Shown: positions 43,426 to 53,308, counted from the first letter of the stretch. The stretch: DNA of 64,000 nt from Bacillus velezensis (GCF_001461825.1 NZ_LLZC01000020.1:124001-188000), one strand, 5' to 3'. The notes: generated from the letters alone by a model not told the origin. Program-made: numbers and translations.

Positions 43426-43796
43426 CGGATCGCCTCCTCCATCCATCCGGCTTTTTTAAGATTTGACAGAGTCTTCTCTTTTCCCCGCTCATCCATATAC
43501 GTATCGGCCATGCCGTTGAGACCTCTGACCGTTTTTCGCCCTCCGATTTCCACGAGCGTGACGGTTTTCTCTTCTCCCGGTTCAAAACGGACAGATGTGC
43601 CTGACGGGATATCAAGGCGCATGCCGATTGCTTTGTCCCGATTGAAGGAAAGGGCGCCGTTGGCTTCGGCAAAATGAAAATGCGATCCTACCTGCACTGA
43701 CCGCGTTCCGTTATTGGTGACTGACACCTCCAGCGTCTTCCGGCCTTCGTTAATGGTGATGGTCCCCTTTGCGACTTGAATCGCTCCCGGCTTCAT
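43422..43796 (-). CDS. ureB: Urease beta subunit UreB
   Basis: Structural subunit of the urease (UreABC)3 assembly. The 124 residues start [19 protein letters not shown] and include [21 protein letters not shown], the family signature. The C-terminal 20 residues form an extension ([17 protein letters not shown]). Overlaps both neighbours by 4 bases, so the three subunits are translationally coupled. Confidence 0.93.
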   Translation of the reverse strand: MKPGAIQVAKGTITINEGRKTLEVSVTNNGTRSVQVGSHFHFAEANGALSFNRDKAIGMRLDIPSGTSVRFEPGEEKTVTLVEIGGRKTVRGLNGMADTYMDERGKEKTLSNLKKAGWMEEAIR

Positions 43797-44110
43797 GACT
43801 TCACCCCCGCTTTGATCGGCTGATGAACGGTGACAAGCTTAACCCCGTCCGGGAACGTCGCTTCCACCTGAATGCTGTCCAGCATTTCCGCAACGCCTTC
43901 CATAACGTCTTTTTCCGTCAATACATTGCGGCCGGATTCCATCAGCTCAGCAACGCTTTTTCCGTCTCTCGCGCCTTCCATCAGATAACAGGTCAAATAT
44001 GCGGCGGCTTCGGGATAATTCAGCAGAACGCCGCGCGCCTTCCGCTGCTTAGCGAGCTCTCCCGCCGTAAAAATAAGCAATTTTTCTTGTTCAACCGGTG
44101 TCAGTTTCAT
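43793..44110 (-). CDS. ureA: Urease gamma subunit UreA
   Basis: Smallest urease subunit, 105 residues, with the family start [20 protein letters not shown], the middle [20 protein letters not shown] and the end [18 protein letters not shown]. First gene of ureABC. The upstream 350 bases hold a perfect TnrA site. Confidence 0.93.
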   Translation of the reverse strand: MKLTPVEQEKLLIFTAGELAKQRKARGVLLNYPEAAAYLTCYLMEGARDGKSVAELMESGRNVLTEKDVMEGVAEMLDSIQVEATFPDGVKLVTVHQPIKAGVKS

Positions 44111-44296
44111 CTGTATTCCCCCTTAGTGATAGTCAAACACAATCCGCATGGTCATACCGAAACGATGCAGGCGGCCGTCACCCCCTTCACCTCATGAAAT
44201 GTTAAGTGATAAAAGTTATTCGACGGTGAACGGCCCGATTCCTTTTGCAGAAATTACCGATTTCTGATTTTTTTCTTCAACAAACGTTTAATTAAA

Positions 44297-44313
44297 TGTG
44301 AAGAAAGGTTACA
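44297..44313 (-). promoter_or_regulatory. TnrA/GlnR-type box upstream of ureABC
   Basis: TGTGA-AGAAAGG-TTACA is a perfect TGTNA-N7-TNACA site. Confidence 0.75.
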
Positions 44314-44346
44314 TTCTATGTGAATATTATAAAGAAATTACCGGTG

Positions 44347-44361
44347 AATTTATAGAATATT
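44347..44361 (-). promoter_or_regulatory. CodY-like box upstream of ureABC
   Basis: AATTTATAGAATATT matches AATTTTCWGAAAATT at 12 of 15 positions. Weak in an AT-rich region. Confidence 0.3.
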
Positions 44362-44417
44362 TAAAAATTTAGTGAATATTAACCAAATGAACTGGAATTT
44401 TTGTCATTTCTCATAAC

Positions 44418-44443
44418 AAAAAGCCCAAAATATTTTGGGCTTT
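44418..44443 (-). terminator. Terminator of csbD
   Basis: AAAAGCCCAAAAT and ATTTTGGGCTTTT form a perfect stem after csbD. Confidence 0.8.
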
Positions 44444-44463
44444 TGCTGTGTTTCACTATCAAA

Positions 44464-44652
44464 TTAATCATCACTGAGTTTATCTTTCGTTTTACCGACA
44501 CCCTTTTGCAGGCTGCCTTTCGCTTTGTCTTTTTTACCTTCCGCTTTTAAGTCGGACTTGTCTGCCATGTCGCCTGCTTTGTCCTTTGCTTCCCCTTTCA
44601 TTTTGTTCATGCCGCCTTTTACTTTGTCTTTTAAACCGTTATCTTCACTCAT
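44464..44652 (-). CDS. csbD: CsbD-family general stress protein
   Basis: The 62-residue highly charged protein has the CsbD repeats GLKDKVKGGMNKMKGEAKDK and LKAEGKKDKAKGSLQKG. It is a sigma-B-dependent stress protein in B. subtilis, biochemical role unknown. The ATG at 44652 follows AAAGGAG by 11 bases; the frame extends to 44730, but that part overlaps the sigma-B promoter. Confidence 0.85.
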   Translation of the reverse strand: MSEDNGLKDKVKGGMNKMKGEAKDKAGDMADKSDLKAEGKKDKAKGSLQKGVGKTKDKLSDD

Positions 44653-44691
44653 GATCTCTTCAGCTCCTTTTTTGTTCTGTGTACTTGTTTT

Positions 44692-44716
44692 CTTCCCTTT
44701 CAGCCTGAACGCAAAC
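44692..44716 (-). promoter_or_regulatory. Sigma-B promoter of csbD
   Basis: GTTTGC (44711-44716, minus strand), 13-base spacer, GGGAAG (44692-44697), about 40 bases before the start. Confidence 0.65.
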
Positions 44717-44726
44717 ATTTCAACTC

Positions 44727-45206
44727 TCAATTATTGATTTCACAGCGTTCCCCGTAGCGGAGCACTTTGTAAACAGCCAATCCGTCTGACAGCTTATTAT
44801 CCCCGTATTGCACCGGCAGAAGGGCAAAGAAAACATAATAAGTTGAAAAATAGACAAATTGGTAAAAAAATAAGTTTGGCTCAAGGACATCTTTTATGAT
44901 CAGCAGATTTATTAAAAAGATAGAAGCGAGATTAAACAGACAGCCTCCGGAATAGACGAGCGCGCTCGTCAGGCGGTTATCTACCCGCAATTCGCCGAAC
45001 TTGCAGAAAGAATCTATGAAGTAGATACGCCGAACCTGAATCGGCCCTACTTTTAAAAGACGTTTCCCCATTCCGATATCCAATGATGCCTTGCCCCCGA
45101 ACAGCATGGCCATAAAGCTGTGTCCCGACACATGGATGACAGACACCATCGGCAGAATGATGAGAAATGATACGAAAAACTTTATCATATCATTGAATCC
45201 GAACAA
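44727..45206 (-). CDS. ywmF: Membrane protein YwmF
   Basis: The 159-residue protein has four predicted membrane helices (about 7-27, 70-90, 95-110 and 118-140) with VIHVSGHSFMAMLFGGK after the first one. That His-containing segment is reminiscent of M50-type proteases, but the HExxH motif is missing. An ATG at 45227 is possible; the TTG at 45206 is preferred because AAGGAGG lies 6 bases upstream. Function unknown. Confidence 0.65.
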   Translation of the reverse strand: MFGFNDMIKFFVSFLIILPMVSVIHVSGHSFMAMLFGGKASLDIGMGKRLLKVGPIQVRRIYFIDSFCKFGELRVDNRLTSALVYSGGCLFNLASIFLINLLIIKDVLEPNLFFYQFVYFSTYYVFFALLPVQYGDNKLSDGLAVYKVLRYGERCEINN

Positions 45207-45291
45207 CAAATCCCTCCTTCCCATCATACTTTTTTCTCTCTTTTGCGATTTTTCCGTTTTTTTCTATGGTCAAACGTTATGATGTGCATAA

Positions 45292-45320
45292 AAAAATAAC
45301 CATCTGCTGAGCAGATGGTT
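45292..45320 (-). terminator. Terminator of rapB
   Basis: AACCATCTGCT and AGCAGATGGTT form a perfect stem, followed on the minus strand by ATTTTTTT. Confidence 0.8.
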
Positions 45321-45327
45321 AAGAAAA

Positions 45328-46458
45328 TTATATATCGTATAAACACTGTTCTTTTTGAATGTTTTCTCTCATGCGAATCGCTTTTTCATAAAAATACGCC
45401 GCTTCTTTATATTGCCCATGTCCGCTTGTGTAAATGGCGGCCTCCAAGGCGAAATCTTCAATATACACATACAGCGATTTTTCATTCATATAGTCAAACA
45501 CTTCATGGATTAAATCCATATTGAGTGACTCCAAATAAAGCGCTTGTAAAAACTTATACTTCTCTAAACTGAATCGGTCGCCCCGTTCTTTCGCGATCAT
45601 GACCCCTCTTTCATAATAGGTAAGGGCCGCTTGGTCATCATGCAGCCTGAAAAGGGTGTGCGTTAAGCTGAACAGTGCCTTCGGAAGCTGTTCAAGCTGA
45701 TGCTCTTCAAAAACGGGAACCGCTTTTCTAAAGTACCGGGCCGCTTCATCCAGATCGCGCTTTTCAGAATAACAATTCCCCAGATTGTAAAGCGAAGACC
45801 CGATCAGGCGGGGCTGTCCTTCAAGCAAAGAAAGGCGGAGGGCTTCGTCTAAATGCTCAAGCGCTTTGTCGTAGTTTTTGCAGTCGATGTAGTTTCCTGA
45901 GATGACGAAATGGCATTGAATTCTCCGCACTCTGTAGAAATCGTGTTTCATATACGTATCCAGCGCCTGAATCCCGTGATTCATGGAAAAATGAGTCTGC
46001 TTCATGACATAAAACACTTCAGACATCTTGAAATGGAATTCCGCCCTCTCTATATCATCCTCGACAAATGAAAGGAGTTTTTCCGCTTTCCGGTAAAAAG
46101 AAATAGCCGCAACATAGTTATTGTGATCGAATTCATACATCCCTCTGAACAAATGGAAATAATACTCAGACAGTCCCGATATGCTGTCCGTGCTTTCGAT
46201 CGTCTTTTGCAGCTCGCTGTACTGAATCTGTGATTGTTCGGTGCATTCCGGCTTGACGTAATCAAGCATAATATGATGGCGGTAGCTGATCAGCTGATAA
46301 TATAACAGCAGCAGCTGGTCTTCCTCCATACGTTGTATATCCTCATCAATTTCCTCTTTCAGCTTTATGGCATCAGCCGCTTGAAAGGCTAAAATGTGCT
46401 TGTACCATTTGTTGATCTTAACTCCAACTTGAGATGACGGAATCTCGTATGCGGTCAT
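45328..46458 (-). CDS. rapB: Rap-family phosphatase RapB
   Basis: RapB dephosphorylates Spo0F~P and so delays sporulation. The 376-residue protein has the Rap N-terminal bundle ([20 protein letters not shown]) and TPR helices ([54 protein letters not shown]). Like rapD, it has no phr gene next to it; in B. subtilis it is controlled by the peptide PhrC encoded elsewhere. Confidence 0.88.
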   Translation of the reverse strand: MTAYEIPSSQVGVKINKWYKHILAFQAADAIKLKEEIDEDIQRMEEDQLLLLYYQLISYRHHIMLDYVKPECTEQSQIQYSELQKTIESTDSISGLSEYYFHLFRGMYEFDHNNYVAAISFYRKAEKLLSFVEDDIERAEFHFKMSEVFYVMKQTHFSMNHGIQALDTYMKHDFYRVRRIQCHFVISGNYIDCKNYDKALEHLDEALRLSLLEGQPRLIGSSLYNLGNCYSEKRDLDEAARYFRKAVPVFEEHQLEQLPKALFSLTHTLFRLHDDQAALTYYERGVMIAKERGDRFSLEKYKFLQALYLESLNMDLIHEVFDYMNEKSLYVYIEDFALEAAIYTSGHGQYKEAAYFYEKAIRMRENIQKEQCLYDI

Positions 46459-46614
46459 GCCCCTTTCACAACCTTTTCTAATTTCTATTGGTTATATTTT
46501 AACATATTGTATGGCTTTGGAATTGCATAACTTGATTGTCCTGCATCAAAATTCCTATCATATATTTCGGCTGTCACCGGTATTTTTTGAACAGACCGCT
46601 CTCATAATGTGAAT

Positions 46615-46645
46615 AAAAAAGCCTGCCCTGGTCCGGGCAAGCTTT
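46615..46645 (-). terminator. Terminator of fdhD-moaA
   Basis: AAAGCTTGCCCGG and CCAGGGCAGGCTTTTTT pair imperfectly on the minus strand, directly after moaA. Confidence 0.65.
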
Positions 46646-46648
46646 TCT

Positions 46649-47674
46649 TCATCCGCCTATATAAGACATTTCCACTTTCTTTTTCCCATCCGTTTTAGAA
46701 AGCGCGCGGTCAATTGAATACTGATCCGTGCGATTTCTCCAGACAGAAGCGATGGATTCCGTCAATTCGTCATCGGTCAGACCGCCGCGCACGAGTTTCC
46801 GAACATCATAACCGCTTGACGCAAACAGGCACGTAAACAGCTCGCCTCTCGCCGACAGGCGCGCTCTGTTGCAGGAGGCGCAGAATGCATCCGAGACGGA
46901 GGAAATTACGCCGATTTCGCCGGAACCGTCAAGATAGCGGAACCTGGAAGCGACCTCTCCTTTATAATTCGCTTCTATCGGCTCCGTCGGCATGTGCTGG
47001 TTGATCAGATCAATAATCTCGGCCTTCGTGATCACGTCTTTTTTATTCCATTGATTCGTATTGCCGACATCCATAAATTCAATAAACCGGAGAATATGAC
47101 CCTTTTCTTTAAAATAGCGGGCCATCGGCAGGATATCTTTTTCATTGACGCCCTTTTGAACAACCATGTTGATTTTCACACCGAGTCCGGCCGATTTTGC
47201 CGCCTCAATGCCCTCAAGCACCTTGTTCACCGAAACCCCGCGGCCGTTAATGGCCTTAAACCGCTCATCCTCTAAAGAATCGAGGCTGACTGTCACGCGA
47301 TGCAGCCCCGCCTGCTTCAGTTTTTCCGCATACACGGGAAGCAGAGAGCCGTTTGTCGTCATCGCGATATCTTTAAGTCCGGGGATGCGCGCAAGTTTTT
47401 TGATCAATTCAGGCATATCTTTTCTCATGAGCGGCTCTCCGCCCGTCAGCCTGATTTTTTCAACGCCGAAGCGGCCGACAAACAGCTTCGCAAGCCGCTC
47501 AAGCTCCTCGAAGGAGAGCAATTCCGTCTTTTGTAAAAATGGATAATCCGGTCCGAATAATTCGGCTGGCATACAGTACGTGCATCTGAAGTTGCAGCGG
47601 TCGGTTACAGAGATACGAAGATCCCTGAGCGGCCTTTCCCTTTTGTCTGTCACCCGGCGCGTTTCTGTATTCAT
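46649..47674 (-). CDS. moaA: GTP 3',8-cyclase MoaA (radical SAM)
   Basis: MoaA rearranges GTP in the first step of molybdenum cofactor synthesis. The 341 residues have the radical SAM cluster Cys27, Cys31, Cys34 ([12 protein letters not shown]), the SAM-binding [11 protein letters not shown] and the second cluster Cys set [20 protein letters not shown] near 260-280. The essential C-terminal Gly-Gly is present (SYIGG). It is 17 bases downstream of fdhD; both serve molybdoenzymes. Confidence 0.94.
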   Translation of the reverse strand: MNTETRRVTDKRERPLRDLRISVTDRCNFRCTYCMPAELFGPDYPFLQKTELLSFEELERLAKLFVGRFGVEKIRLTGGEPLMRKDMPELIKKLARIPGLKDIAMTTNGSLLPVYAEKLKQAGLHRVTVSLDSLEDERFKAINGRGVSVNKVLEGIEAAKSAGLGVKINMVVQKGVNEKDILPMARYFKEKGHILRFIEFMDVGNTNQWNKKDVITKAEIIDLINQHMPTEPIEANYKGEVASRFRYLDGSGEIGVISSVSDAFCASCNRARLSARGELFTCLFASSGYDVRKLVRGGLTDDELTESIASVWRNRTDQYSIDRALSKTDGKKKVEMSYIGG

Positions 47675-47691
47675 AAGCCCAAGACCCCTTT

Positions 47692-48480
47692 CTATTGTTC
47701 AACCCGTTCAGGATGTGTGTATACGTTAAATGATCCGTTTCTGACAAAACCTATCGCGGTTATGTTCAGCTCTTCCGCCATTTGCAGCGCGAGCTCCGTC
47801 GGGGCCGATTTTGAAATGACAATCGACACCCCGATTTTTGCGGCTTTTAATAAAACCTCTGAGGAAATCCGGCCGCTGAAGACGATCAGCTTGTCACGGA
47901 CCGGCATTCCGTTTTTCAAACAGCAGCCGTACAGCTTATCCAGCGCGTTGTGGCGCCCGATGTCCGTCCTCATGAAGAGCAGCTTATCCGTATCGCACAG
48001 CGCCGCATTATGGACACCGCCCGTTTCCCGGAAGGTGCCGCTCCCGCTTTGCATCTCCTTCATCAGGCGAAGGCACGTCTCAGGAGTTATGGTGATACGG
48101 CTGACGGCGGTTTTGGCCGTTTTCACATCCTGCTGAAAGTAAAAATGGCGGCCTTTCCCGCAGCATGAACCGATGACCCTCTTCGTATAGTCTTTTTGCT
48201 CAAGCACTCCGGGATTCGTCAGTTCCACATATGCAAATCCGAGACTTTCATCTATAGTAAAGCTTTTGATCTCTTTTTCAAAACGAATGACGCCTTCTGA
48301 TGCGAGAAATCCGATGACGAGTTCCTCTAAATGGTCAGGCGTGCAGACGAGCGTAACAAATTCCTGCCCGTTCACCATGACGGTCAGCGGATACTCTGAA
48401 ACCATCCGATCTGCCGTCTTTGTTAATACCCCTTTTTCATAGCGGTATATGTCTCTTACCGCTGTTGTTTTTTCATCCAC
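47692..48480 (-). CDS. fdhD: Formate dehydrogenase accessory sulfurtransferase FdhD
   Basis: FdhD transfers sulfur from a cysteine desulfurase to the molybdenum cofactor of formate dehydrogenase. The 262-residue protein has the paired Cys of the family in [11 protein letters not shown] near residue 110-120 and later [17 protein letters not shown] and [19 protein letters not shown]. In operon with moaA. Confidence 0.92.
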   Translation of the reverse strand: MDEKTTAVRDIYRYEKGVLTKTADRMVSEYPLTVMVNGQEFVTLVCTPDHLEELVIGFLASEGVIRFEKEIKSFTIDESLGFAYVELTNPGVLEQKDYTKRVIGSCCGKGRHFYFQQDVKTAKTAVSRITITPETCLRLMKEMQSGSGTFRETGGVHNAALCDTDKLLFMRTDIGRHNALDKLYGCCLKNGMPVRDKLIVFSGRISSEVLLKAAKIGVSIVISKSAPTELALQMAEELNITAIGFVRNGSFNVYTHPERVEQ

Positions 48481-48551
48481 TGTTTTCCCCTCCGCAGTAT
48501 CCTTCTCTTTTATTCTTCCACAATCCCTGTATTTTGTCGAATTTGCGGTTT

Positions 48552-48576
48552 AAAAAAAGAGCCCTCTTAGGACTCT
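48552..48576 (-). terminator. Terminator of ywmE
   Basis: AGAGTCC-TAAGA-GGGCTCT with G-T pairs, then seven T on the minus strand. Confidence 0.6.
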
Positions 48577-48739
48577 ATGTTTCATTGCGATGATGTCTGC
48601 TCAGAATGGTGAATAAAATAACTGCGGCGATAATGGCCAATATACTGACGAATATGAAGGCGGCAAGCTTCAGAAAAATTCCCATCAGAACAAAAACGAC
48701 TGCCGCCAGCACTAATATAATGCCTGCTCCTTTTAACAA
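48575..48739 (-). CDS. ywmE: Small membrane protein YwmE
   Basis: The 54-residue hydrophobic protein has two membrane helices (GIILVLAAVVFVLMGIFL and AAFIFVSILAIIAAVILF) and a short basic tail (SRHHRNET). The start is a TTG at 48739 with GGAG 10 bases upstream. It corresponds in place and character to B. subtilis ywmE. A terminator overlaps its stop. Function unknown. Confidence 0.7.
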   Translation of the reverse strand: MLKGAGIILVLAAVVFVLMGIFLKLAAFIFVSILAIIAAVILFTILSRHHRNET

Positions 48740-48790
48740 CAGCGTTCATCTCCTTTTATCCGTATCATTCCCGCGGTTCCGTTTTCTAAA

Positions 48791-48821
48791 CAAAAAAGAC
48801 GCCGCGCGGGCGTCCTTTTTT
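48791..48821 (-). terminator. Terminator of ywmD
   Basis: AAAAGGACGCC, CGCGC, GGCGTCTTTTTTG on the minus strand. Confidence 0.8.
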
Positions 48822-48824
48822 AAC

Positions 48825-49514
48825 CTATTCTTTTGCTAAATCCTTTGCAGCGTCTTCCCAAGCCTGTTTGAACTCGTCCGCGCTGTCAGCTGAGACATAT
48901 GTGCCGCCTCCCGCTTCCGCCGCTTTTTCAAGGCTTTCGCTTCCTTTCATGCCGAAGTTGAAGCCGATGATATTGACGATCGTGTTGACATTCGCTTTAC
49001 GGAGCTTTTGAATTTCGGCCTGAGGATTCCCGCCGCATGTTTCTTCACCGTCTGTGATCAGATATACGACGTTTTTCCCCGTGGCGCCGGCCCGCTCAAA
49101 TTCTTCACGCGTATCAGAAAGCGCTTTCGCAATCGGTGTCCAGCCGGTCGGTTTAATCTTGCTGAGTGATTGCTCAAATGGAGTCACGGCGTACGGCTGA
49201 AGGCCGTATAACGTTTCTGTCGCGTTACATGATACGGCTTTGCCTGAGTTTTTATTATTGCCCTTATGCCCGAATACCCGAAGCATCAGATTCGTGTCTT
49301 CAGGAAGAACTTCCGCAAAAGAAGTGACAGACTCTTTCGCAACATCTATTTTACGCTCTCCCCCTGTTTTTTGTATCATGCTTCCGCTTGCATCAAACAG
49401 CACGGCAACGTTTGTTTCTTCGTGCTTTTTCTCAGCTGCAAAAACAGGTGATCCGAGTGAAAGCGTCAAAAGTCCGACAATCCCCGCAGTGAACATTTTT
49501 TTCATTTCCTTCAT
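48825..49514 (-). CDS. ywmD: Secreted von Willebrand factor A-domain protein YwmD
   Basis: The 229-residue protein has a signal peptide (about 1-27, cut after VFA) and a single vWA domain with the MIDAS metal site AVLFDASGSM near residue 40, the Thr in PTGWTPIAKAL and the Asp in YLITDGEETCGG. Two Cys (in SCNATET and ETCGG) may form a disulfide outside the cell. It is a close paralogue of the next gene upstream (49815-50501). Role unknown. Confidence 0.82.
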   Translation of the reverse strand: MKEMKKMFTAGIVGLLTLSLGSPVFAAEKKHEETNVAVLFDASGSMIQKTGGERKIDVAKESVTSFAEVLPEDTNLMLRVFGHKGNNKNSGKAVSCNATETLYGLQPYAVTPFEQSLSKIKPTGWTPIAKALSDTREEFERAGATGKNVVYLITDGEETCGGNPQAEIQKLRKANVNTIVNIIGFNFGMKGSESLEKAAEAGGGTYVSADSADEFKQAWEDAAKDLAKE

Positions 49515-49789
49515 TCCTCTCCGTTTGTTTTTGGCCGATGGGCCCCCGGCTCTTCTCTATGCTAGATGACGAGTATGCAAAAAGATATAGGGCGGGATTC
49601 CTTTTGTATAAGCGGCGGTACGCCGTTAAAAATGAGCAGAATTATGCGCATCATCCTAAAAAGATTGGATAAATGATGACAGATTTAATGCCTTTTTCGC
49701 CCTTTTTGTAATATAAGTCCGGAATCTGATTCTTTTTACAGTTTTCTCTTCATCTTTTCTTGAAATTTTTGTTAAATAAAAATAAAAAA
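49515..49789. other. Gene-free stretch between ywmC and ywmD
   Basis: 275 bases without a supported gene. It should contain the ywmD promoter; I found no near-consensus pair. The T-rich part at 49715-49780 is featureless. Confidence 0.5.
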
Positions 49790-49815
49790 AAGGGCCGATA
49801 AACGGCACCTTTTCT
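49790..49815 (-). terminator. Terminator of ywmC
   Basis: GGTGCCG-TTTAT-CGGCCC followed by eight T on the minus strand. Confidence 0.65.
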
Positions 49816-50501
49816 TATTCCGCTAATGAACTCGCTGCCATTGTAAAGATGCGGTTCATATCCTTTTGGCTGTGAGCTTCGTAATATTTTCCTCCGCCCG
49901 CTTTGGCAATCTCGTGAAGCTGGCCGTTGAAGCCTTCCTTAAAGTCAAAGCCGATCACGTTGACTTTAATATGCTGTTTGCGGAGTTCTTTCGCTGTCTT
50001 AACAGGATCTCCTCCGCATGTCTCCTCGCCGTCCGTCAACAGGAAAACGGATTTACTGCCAAGTTTGTGCAAACCGGTAAAGGAAGCCTTCGCATCCTCT
50101 AATGCTTTTGCAATCGGTGTCCAGCCCGTAGGCCCGATTCCGTTAAGAGAGTTAAGGAAGCTCTGTCTGTCAAACCTTTGGAATCCGTACACACCGCGAA
50201 TGGATTCACAAGATTGAACCTTTCCGGAGTTTTTATTATTGCCTTCCGAACCGAAAACCGTCATTCTGACCTGTGATTTAGATTTAATTTGATCCGCAAA
50301 ACGGACAATTTCTTCTTTTGCCATGTTGTATTTAGAAACACCGTCAATCCGTTTTGCCATACTGCCGCTCGCATCAAGTAAAATGGCGGTATTGTTTTTA
50401 AATGAAAGAGTCTTCTCGTTTGCATTCTCGGCAGCAAAAGCAGGAGATGCAGCAGTCAGCATCAATCCGAGCATGAGTATGAGTGAAAATGTTTTTTTCA
50501 T
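49815..50501 (-). CDS. ywmC: Secreted von Willebrand factor A-domain protein YwmC
   Basis: The 228-residue paralogue of YwmD has a signal peptide (about 1-24, cut after AFA) and the vWA MIDAS residues AILLDASGSM, the Thr in GPTGWTPIAKALEDA and the Asp in FLLTDGEETCGG. The shared two Cys (SCESIRG, ETCGG) are kept. A strong site AAAGGGG is 7 bases before the ATG. Each of the two genes has its own terminator, so they may be controlled separately. Confidence 0.82.
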   Translation of the reverse strand: MKKTFSLILMLGLMLTAASPAFAAENANEKTLSFKNNTAILLDASGSMAKRIDGVSKYNMAKEEIVRFADQIKSKSQVRMTVFGSEGNNKNSGKVQSCESIRGVYGFQRFDRQSFLNSLNGIGPTGWTPIAKALEDAKASFTGLHKLGSKSVFLLTDGEETCGGDPVKTAKELRKQHIKVNVIGFDFKEGFNGQLHEIAKAGGGKYYEAHSQKDMNRIFTMAASSLAE

Positions 50502-50740
50502 TGCTTTTTCCCCTTTTCAATAGATTTACGTTCAACGCCGAACAATATTTATCGTAAATGAGATGAAAAGGGAAATAAATAGGACGGCGTTCCTCATTAT
50601 TTTTGCGTATATTCACATAGAAGCGGCATTTTTATCAGTGATTTACACCCGGCGCTCAGCCTTCAATCGGCATTTGTCAGCCTTTAGGCTTTCGTTATAT
50701 GAGTCTGTTGGTTGCTTTACCGTTTATGGAATAGTTTTCA

Positions 50741-50773
50741 AAAAAAACAGACGCTCATGAAAGCGTCTATTTT
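50741..50773 (-). terminator. Terminator of spoIID
   Basis: AATAGACGCTTTCATGAGCG with TCTGTTTTTTTTG forms a stem and T-run that overlaps the last codons of spoIID. Confidence 0.75.
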
Positions 50774-51798
50774 TTCGCCATATATTTGTTTAAAAATGAA
50801 TCTGCTTCGGAAATGTCCACTCCCTGATAATAATGCTTGACGATGTCCGCCACGGATTTCCCCTGCTGCGCCATGTAATTGGCCCCGTACTGGCTCATGC
50901 CGACGCCGTGGCCGAATCCTTTTGTCGTAATGGTGATGCTGCCGCCGTTTCGTTTCCATTCAAAGTCGGCAGAACGGAGTCCGAGTTTTTCCCGGATGTC
51001 TCTTCCCTTCAGCTTTTTGCCGTTTATGACGGCCGTCGCCACTTGATGGCCCGGCGTTCTGGCTGTAATCTGTCCCACTGTGTTTTGTCCCGAGAGCTGT
51101 ACGCCGAGCTTTTGCTGAAACTCCGGCACACTGAAGGTCTGGGTGGCGAGATATTTCGGCGATTGTTTATCCCACGGACTTTTCACGCTCTTTAAATAAG
51201 GAATGGCGCTTGTCCAATAGGCTTCCGCATTTTCCGTATACCCGTTGCTCGTAGAGAAGAAAGATGCCTCAATCGGCTTGTTGTCGTACGTTAAAATCTT
51301 TCCTTGCGTGCCGGCGACCGCGTTTGTGATTTTCTTGAGGTTGTGTGCGTACTTAGAACCCCATTCTTTTTTCAGCTGGCTTTTGCTTTGATAGACTTGG
51401 AACATTTGCGTATCATCCACCAGTGATCCTTTCGGCGCCTGAACGGCTGAGTCAGCGACCATCAGTCTGACGATGAATGTCCGGGCGGCGAGCGCCTGGG
51501 CTTTTAAGGCCTCCGGTTTAAAATCTGCGGGCATTTCGGAAGCCACAACACCGACCACGTACTCTTCAAGCGGAATGTTTTCTACAGAATGATTGGATGT
51601 CCGATAAACCGGAATGGATACAGGTGATTCTTTCAATGTTTCTGCTCCTTTTGTTTCTCGTGTGGTGTGTGCTGTTTTGTGTCCGGGCTCTCTGTTTACG
51701 GCTGCTCCTTTTTCTGCCTGAAACGGAAGGACGAGAATGGTGGGGACTAGAAGAATAAGTATACACAGCCCGGATAGTAGAAATACAATCGGTTTCAT
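50767..51798 (-). CDS. spoIID: Stage II sporulation protein D (lytic transglycosylase)
   Basis: SpoIID cuts denuded glycan strands during engulfment, working with SpoIIM and SpoIIP. The 343-residue protein has one N-terminal membrane helix (about 6-26) and the SpoIID/LytB domain with VVGVVASEMPADFKPEALKAQ (catalytic Glu), DDTQMFQVYQSKSQLKKEWG and STSNGYTENAEAYW, ending GHGVGMSQYGANYMAQQGKS. Complete. A sigma-E promoter precedes it. Confidence 0.94.
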   Translation of the reverse strand: MKPIVFLLSGLCILILLVPTILVLPFQAEKGAAVNREPGHKTAHTTRETKGAETLKESPVSIPVYRTSNHSVENIPLEEYVVGVVASEMPADFKPEALKAQALAARTFIVRLMVADSAVQAPKGSLVDDTQMFQVYQSKSQLKKEWGSKYAHNLKKITNAVAGTQGKILTYDNKPIEASFFSTSNGYTENAEAYWTSAIPYLKSVKSPWDKQSPKYLATQTFSVPEFQQKLGVQLSGQNTVGQITARTPGHQVATAVINGKKLKGRDIREKLGLRSADFEWKRNGGSITITTKGFGHGVGMSQYGANYMAQQGKSVADIVKHYYQGVDISEADSFLNKYMAKK

Positions 51799-51836
51799 AT
51801 ATCAGCTGCCTCCTGCTTGGGATTCGACTCTACTTC

Positions 51837-51865
51837 ATCTTATGGGCAGGGACAAGCTAATATGA
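51837..51865 (-). promoter_or_regulatory. Sigma-E promoter of spoIID
   Basis: TCATATT (51859-51865, minus strand), 14-base spacer, CATAAGAT (51837-51844); fits the sigma-E consensus and the known mother-cell expression. Confidence 0.75.
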
Positions 51866-51957
51866 CTTCCTTTTGGACAGAATCTTTATTCCATTTTTCA
51901 CGCGAAAAACGTATTCTTTTTTGGAAATCAGAGCATAATAATGATGATAAACCATAA

Positions 51958-51991
51958 AAAAACAGTATGCCAGATTGACATACTGTTTTTA
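51958..51991 (-). terminator. Terminator of murAA
   Basis: AAAAACAGTATG and CATACTGTTTTT pair around CCAGATTGA. Confidence 0.8.
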
Positions 51992-51997
51992 CAGCCA

Positions 51998-53308
51998 TTA
52001 TGCGTTTAGGTCAGTTACGACTTCTTTGCTTTCTTGTTCAGCGGCCGTTTCATCAACGACACGCTCGATGTCAGCTCCGAGAGCCGCAAGTTTTTGATGG
52101 AAATTCACATAACCGCGATCCAAGTGCTTCAGTTCCGTGACGCGTGTATGACCTTCAGCCACTAATCCCGCAAGAATCAGCGCCGCGCCCGCACGCAGGT
52201 CCGTAGCGGCAACTTCTGCGCCTTGCAGCTGTACAGGACCGTTAATGATCACAGAACGTCCTTCAATTTTAATGTCGCCATTCATCCGGCGGAATTCTTC
52301 AGCATGCATAAAACGGTTTTCAAACACAGTTTCAGTAATCATGCTTGTTCCGCTCGCACGGAGAAGCAGCGCCATCATTTGCGACTGCATATCAGTCGGG
52401 AATCCTGGGTGAGGCATCGTTTTAATGTCGATCGGCTTCAGCTGGGCAGGACCGATGACACGAAGGCCTTCTCCTTCATCCGTAATTTTGACTCCCATTT
52501 CTTCCATCTTCGCAATTAAAGACGTAAGATGCTCAGGAACCGCACCTTTGACTAATACATTTCCTTCCGTGATAGCCGCAGCCACCATGAAAGTACCCGC
52601 TTCAATACGGTCAGGAATGATGTTGTGTCTTACGCCGTGAAGCTTCTCGACACCTTCAATTTTAATGGTGCCTGTGCCGGCTCCGCGGATTTTTCCGCCC
52701 ATCGCATTGATATAGTTCGCTAAGTCAACGATTTCAGGCTCTTTTGCCACGTTTTCAAGCGTTGTTGTTCCTTCAGCTAAAGCAGCTGCCATAATCAAGT
52801 TTTCTGTCGCACCCACACTTGGGAAATCTAAATAGATTTTTGCGCCCTGCAGACGGCCTTCCACTTCTGCTTCAATAAAGCCGTTGCCTACTTTGATTTT
52901 TGCACCCATTGCTTCAAAGCCTTTTAAATGCTGATCAATCGGTCTTGAGCCGATTGCGCAGCCGCCCGGAAGCGCTACTCTTGAATGACCCGTACGGGCT
53001 AACAGAGGGCCCATAACAAGCACTGACGCGCGCATTTTACGCACATATTCAAAAGGTGCTTCTGTTTCTAAAGCGTAAGAAGCGTTTACGGTAACTTCAT
53101 TATTCTCAAAATGCACATCTGCTCCTAAATGACGCAACACTTCGTTGATTGTATATACATCGGAGAGCGTAGGTACATCACATATTACGCTTTTTTCTTC
53201 ACTTGCTAATAAAGATGCAGCGATAACTGGTAAAACGGCATTTTTTGCTCCTTCAACTTTCACTGTGCCGTTTAACTTCTGACCGCCGCGGACGATGATT
53301 TTTTCCAA
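51998..53308 (-). CDS. murAA: UDP-N-acetylglucosamine 1-carboxyvinyltransferase MurAA
   Basis: MurAA adds enolpyruvate to UDP-GlcNAc, the first committed step of peptidoglycan synthesis and the target of fosfomycin. The 436 residues show GKLNGTV-type start ([20 protein letters not shown]), the catalytic Cys near residue 117 in [13 protein letters not shown], and [28 protein letters not shown] later. Full length. The gene follows ywmB by about 33 bases on the same strand. Confidence 0.95.
   Translation of the reverse strand: MEKIIVRGGQKLNGTVKVEGAKNAVLPVIAASLLASEEKSVICDVPTLSDVYTINEVLRHLGADVHFENNEVTVNASYALETEAPFEYVRKMRASVLVMGPLLARTGHSRVALPGGCAIGSRPIDQHLKGFEAMGAKIKVGNGFIEAEVEGRLQGAKIYLDFPSVGATENLIMAAALAEGTTTLENVAKEPEIVDLANYINAMGGKIRGAGTGTIKIEGVEKLHGVRHNIIPDRIEAGTFMVAAAITEGNVLVKGAVPEHLTSLIAKMEEMGVKITDEGEGLRVIGPAQLKPIDIKTMPHPGFPTDMQSQMMALLLRASGTSMITETVFENRFMHAEEFRRMNGDIKIEGRSVIINGPVQLQGAEVAATDLRAGAALILAGLVAEGHTRVTELKHLDRGYVNFHQKLAALGADIERVVDETAAEQESKEVVTDLNA

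Larger units (their letters stand above)
44111..44416. promoter_or_regulatory. Regulatory region of ureABC
   Basis: About 300 bases, AT-rich at the far end, without genes. It contains a TnrA site (44297-44313) and a CodY-like site (44347-44361). In B. subtilis ure is transcribed from several promoters under TnrA, GlnR, CodY and sigma-H; I could not place the -35/-10 pairs with confidence. Confidence 0.6.

Noticed and set aside
45228-45327. Possible phr peptide gene for RapB
   Set aside because: The sequence downstream of rapB holds only its terminator; no short frame with a signal peptide and ribosome site is present.
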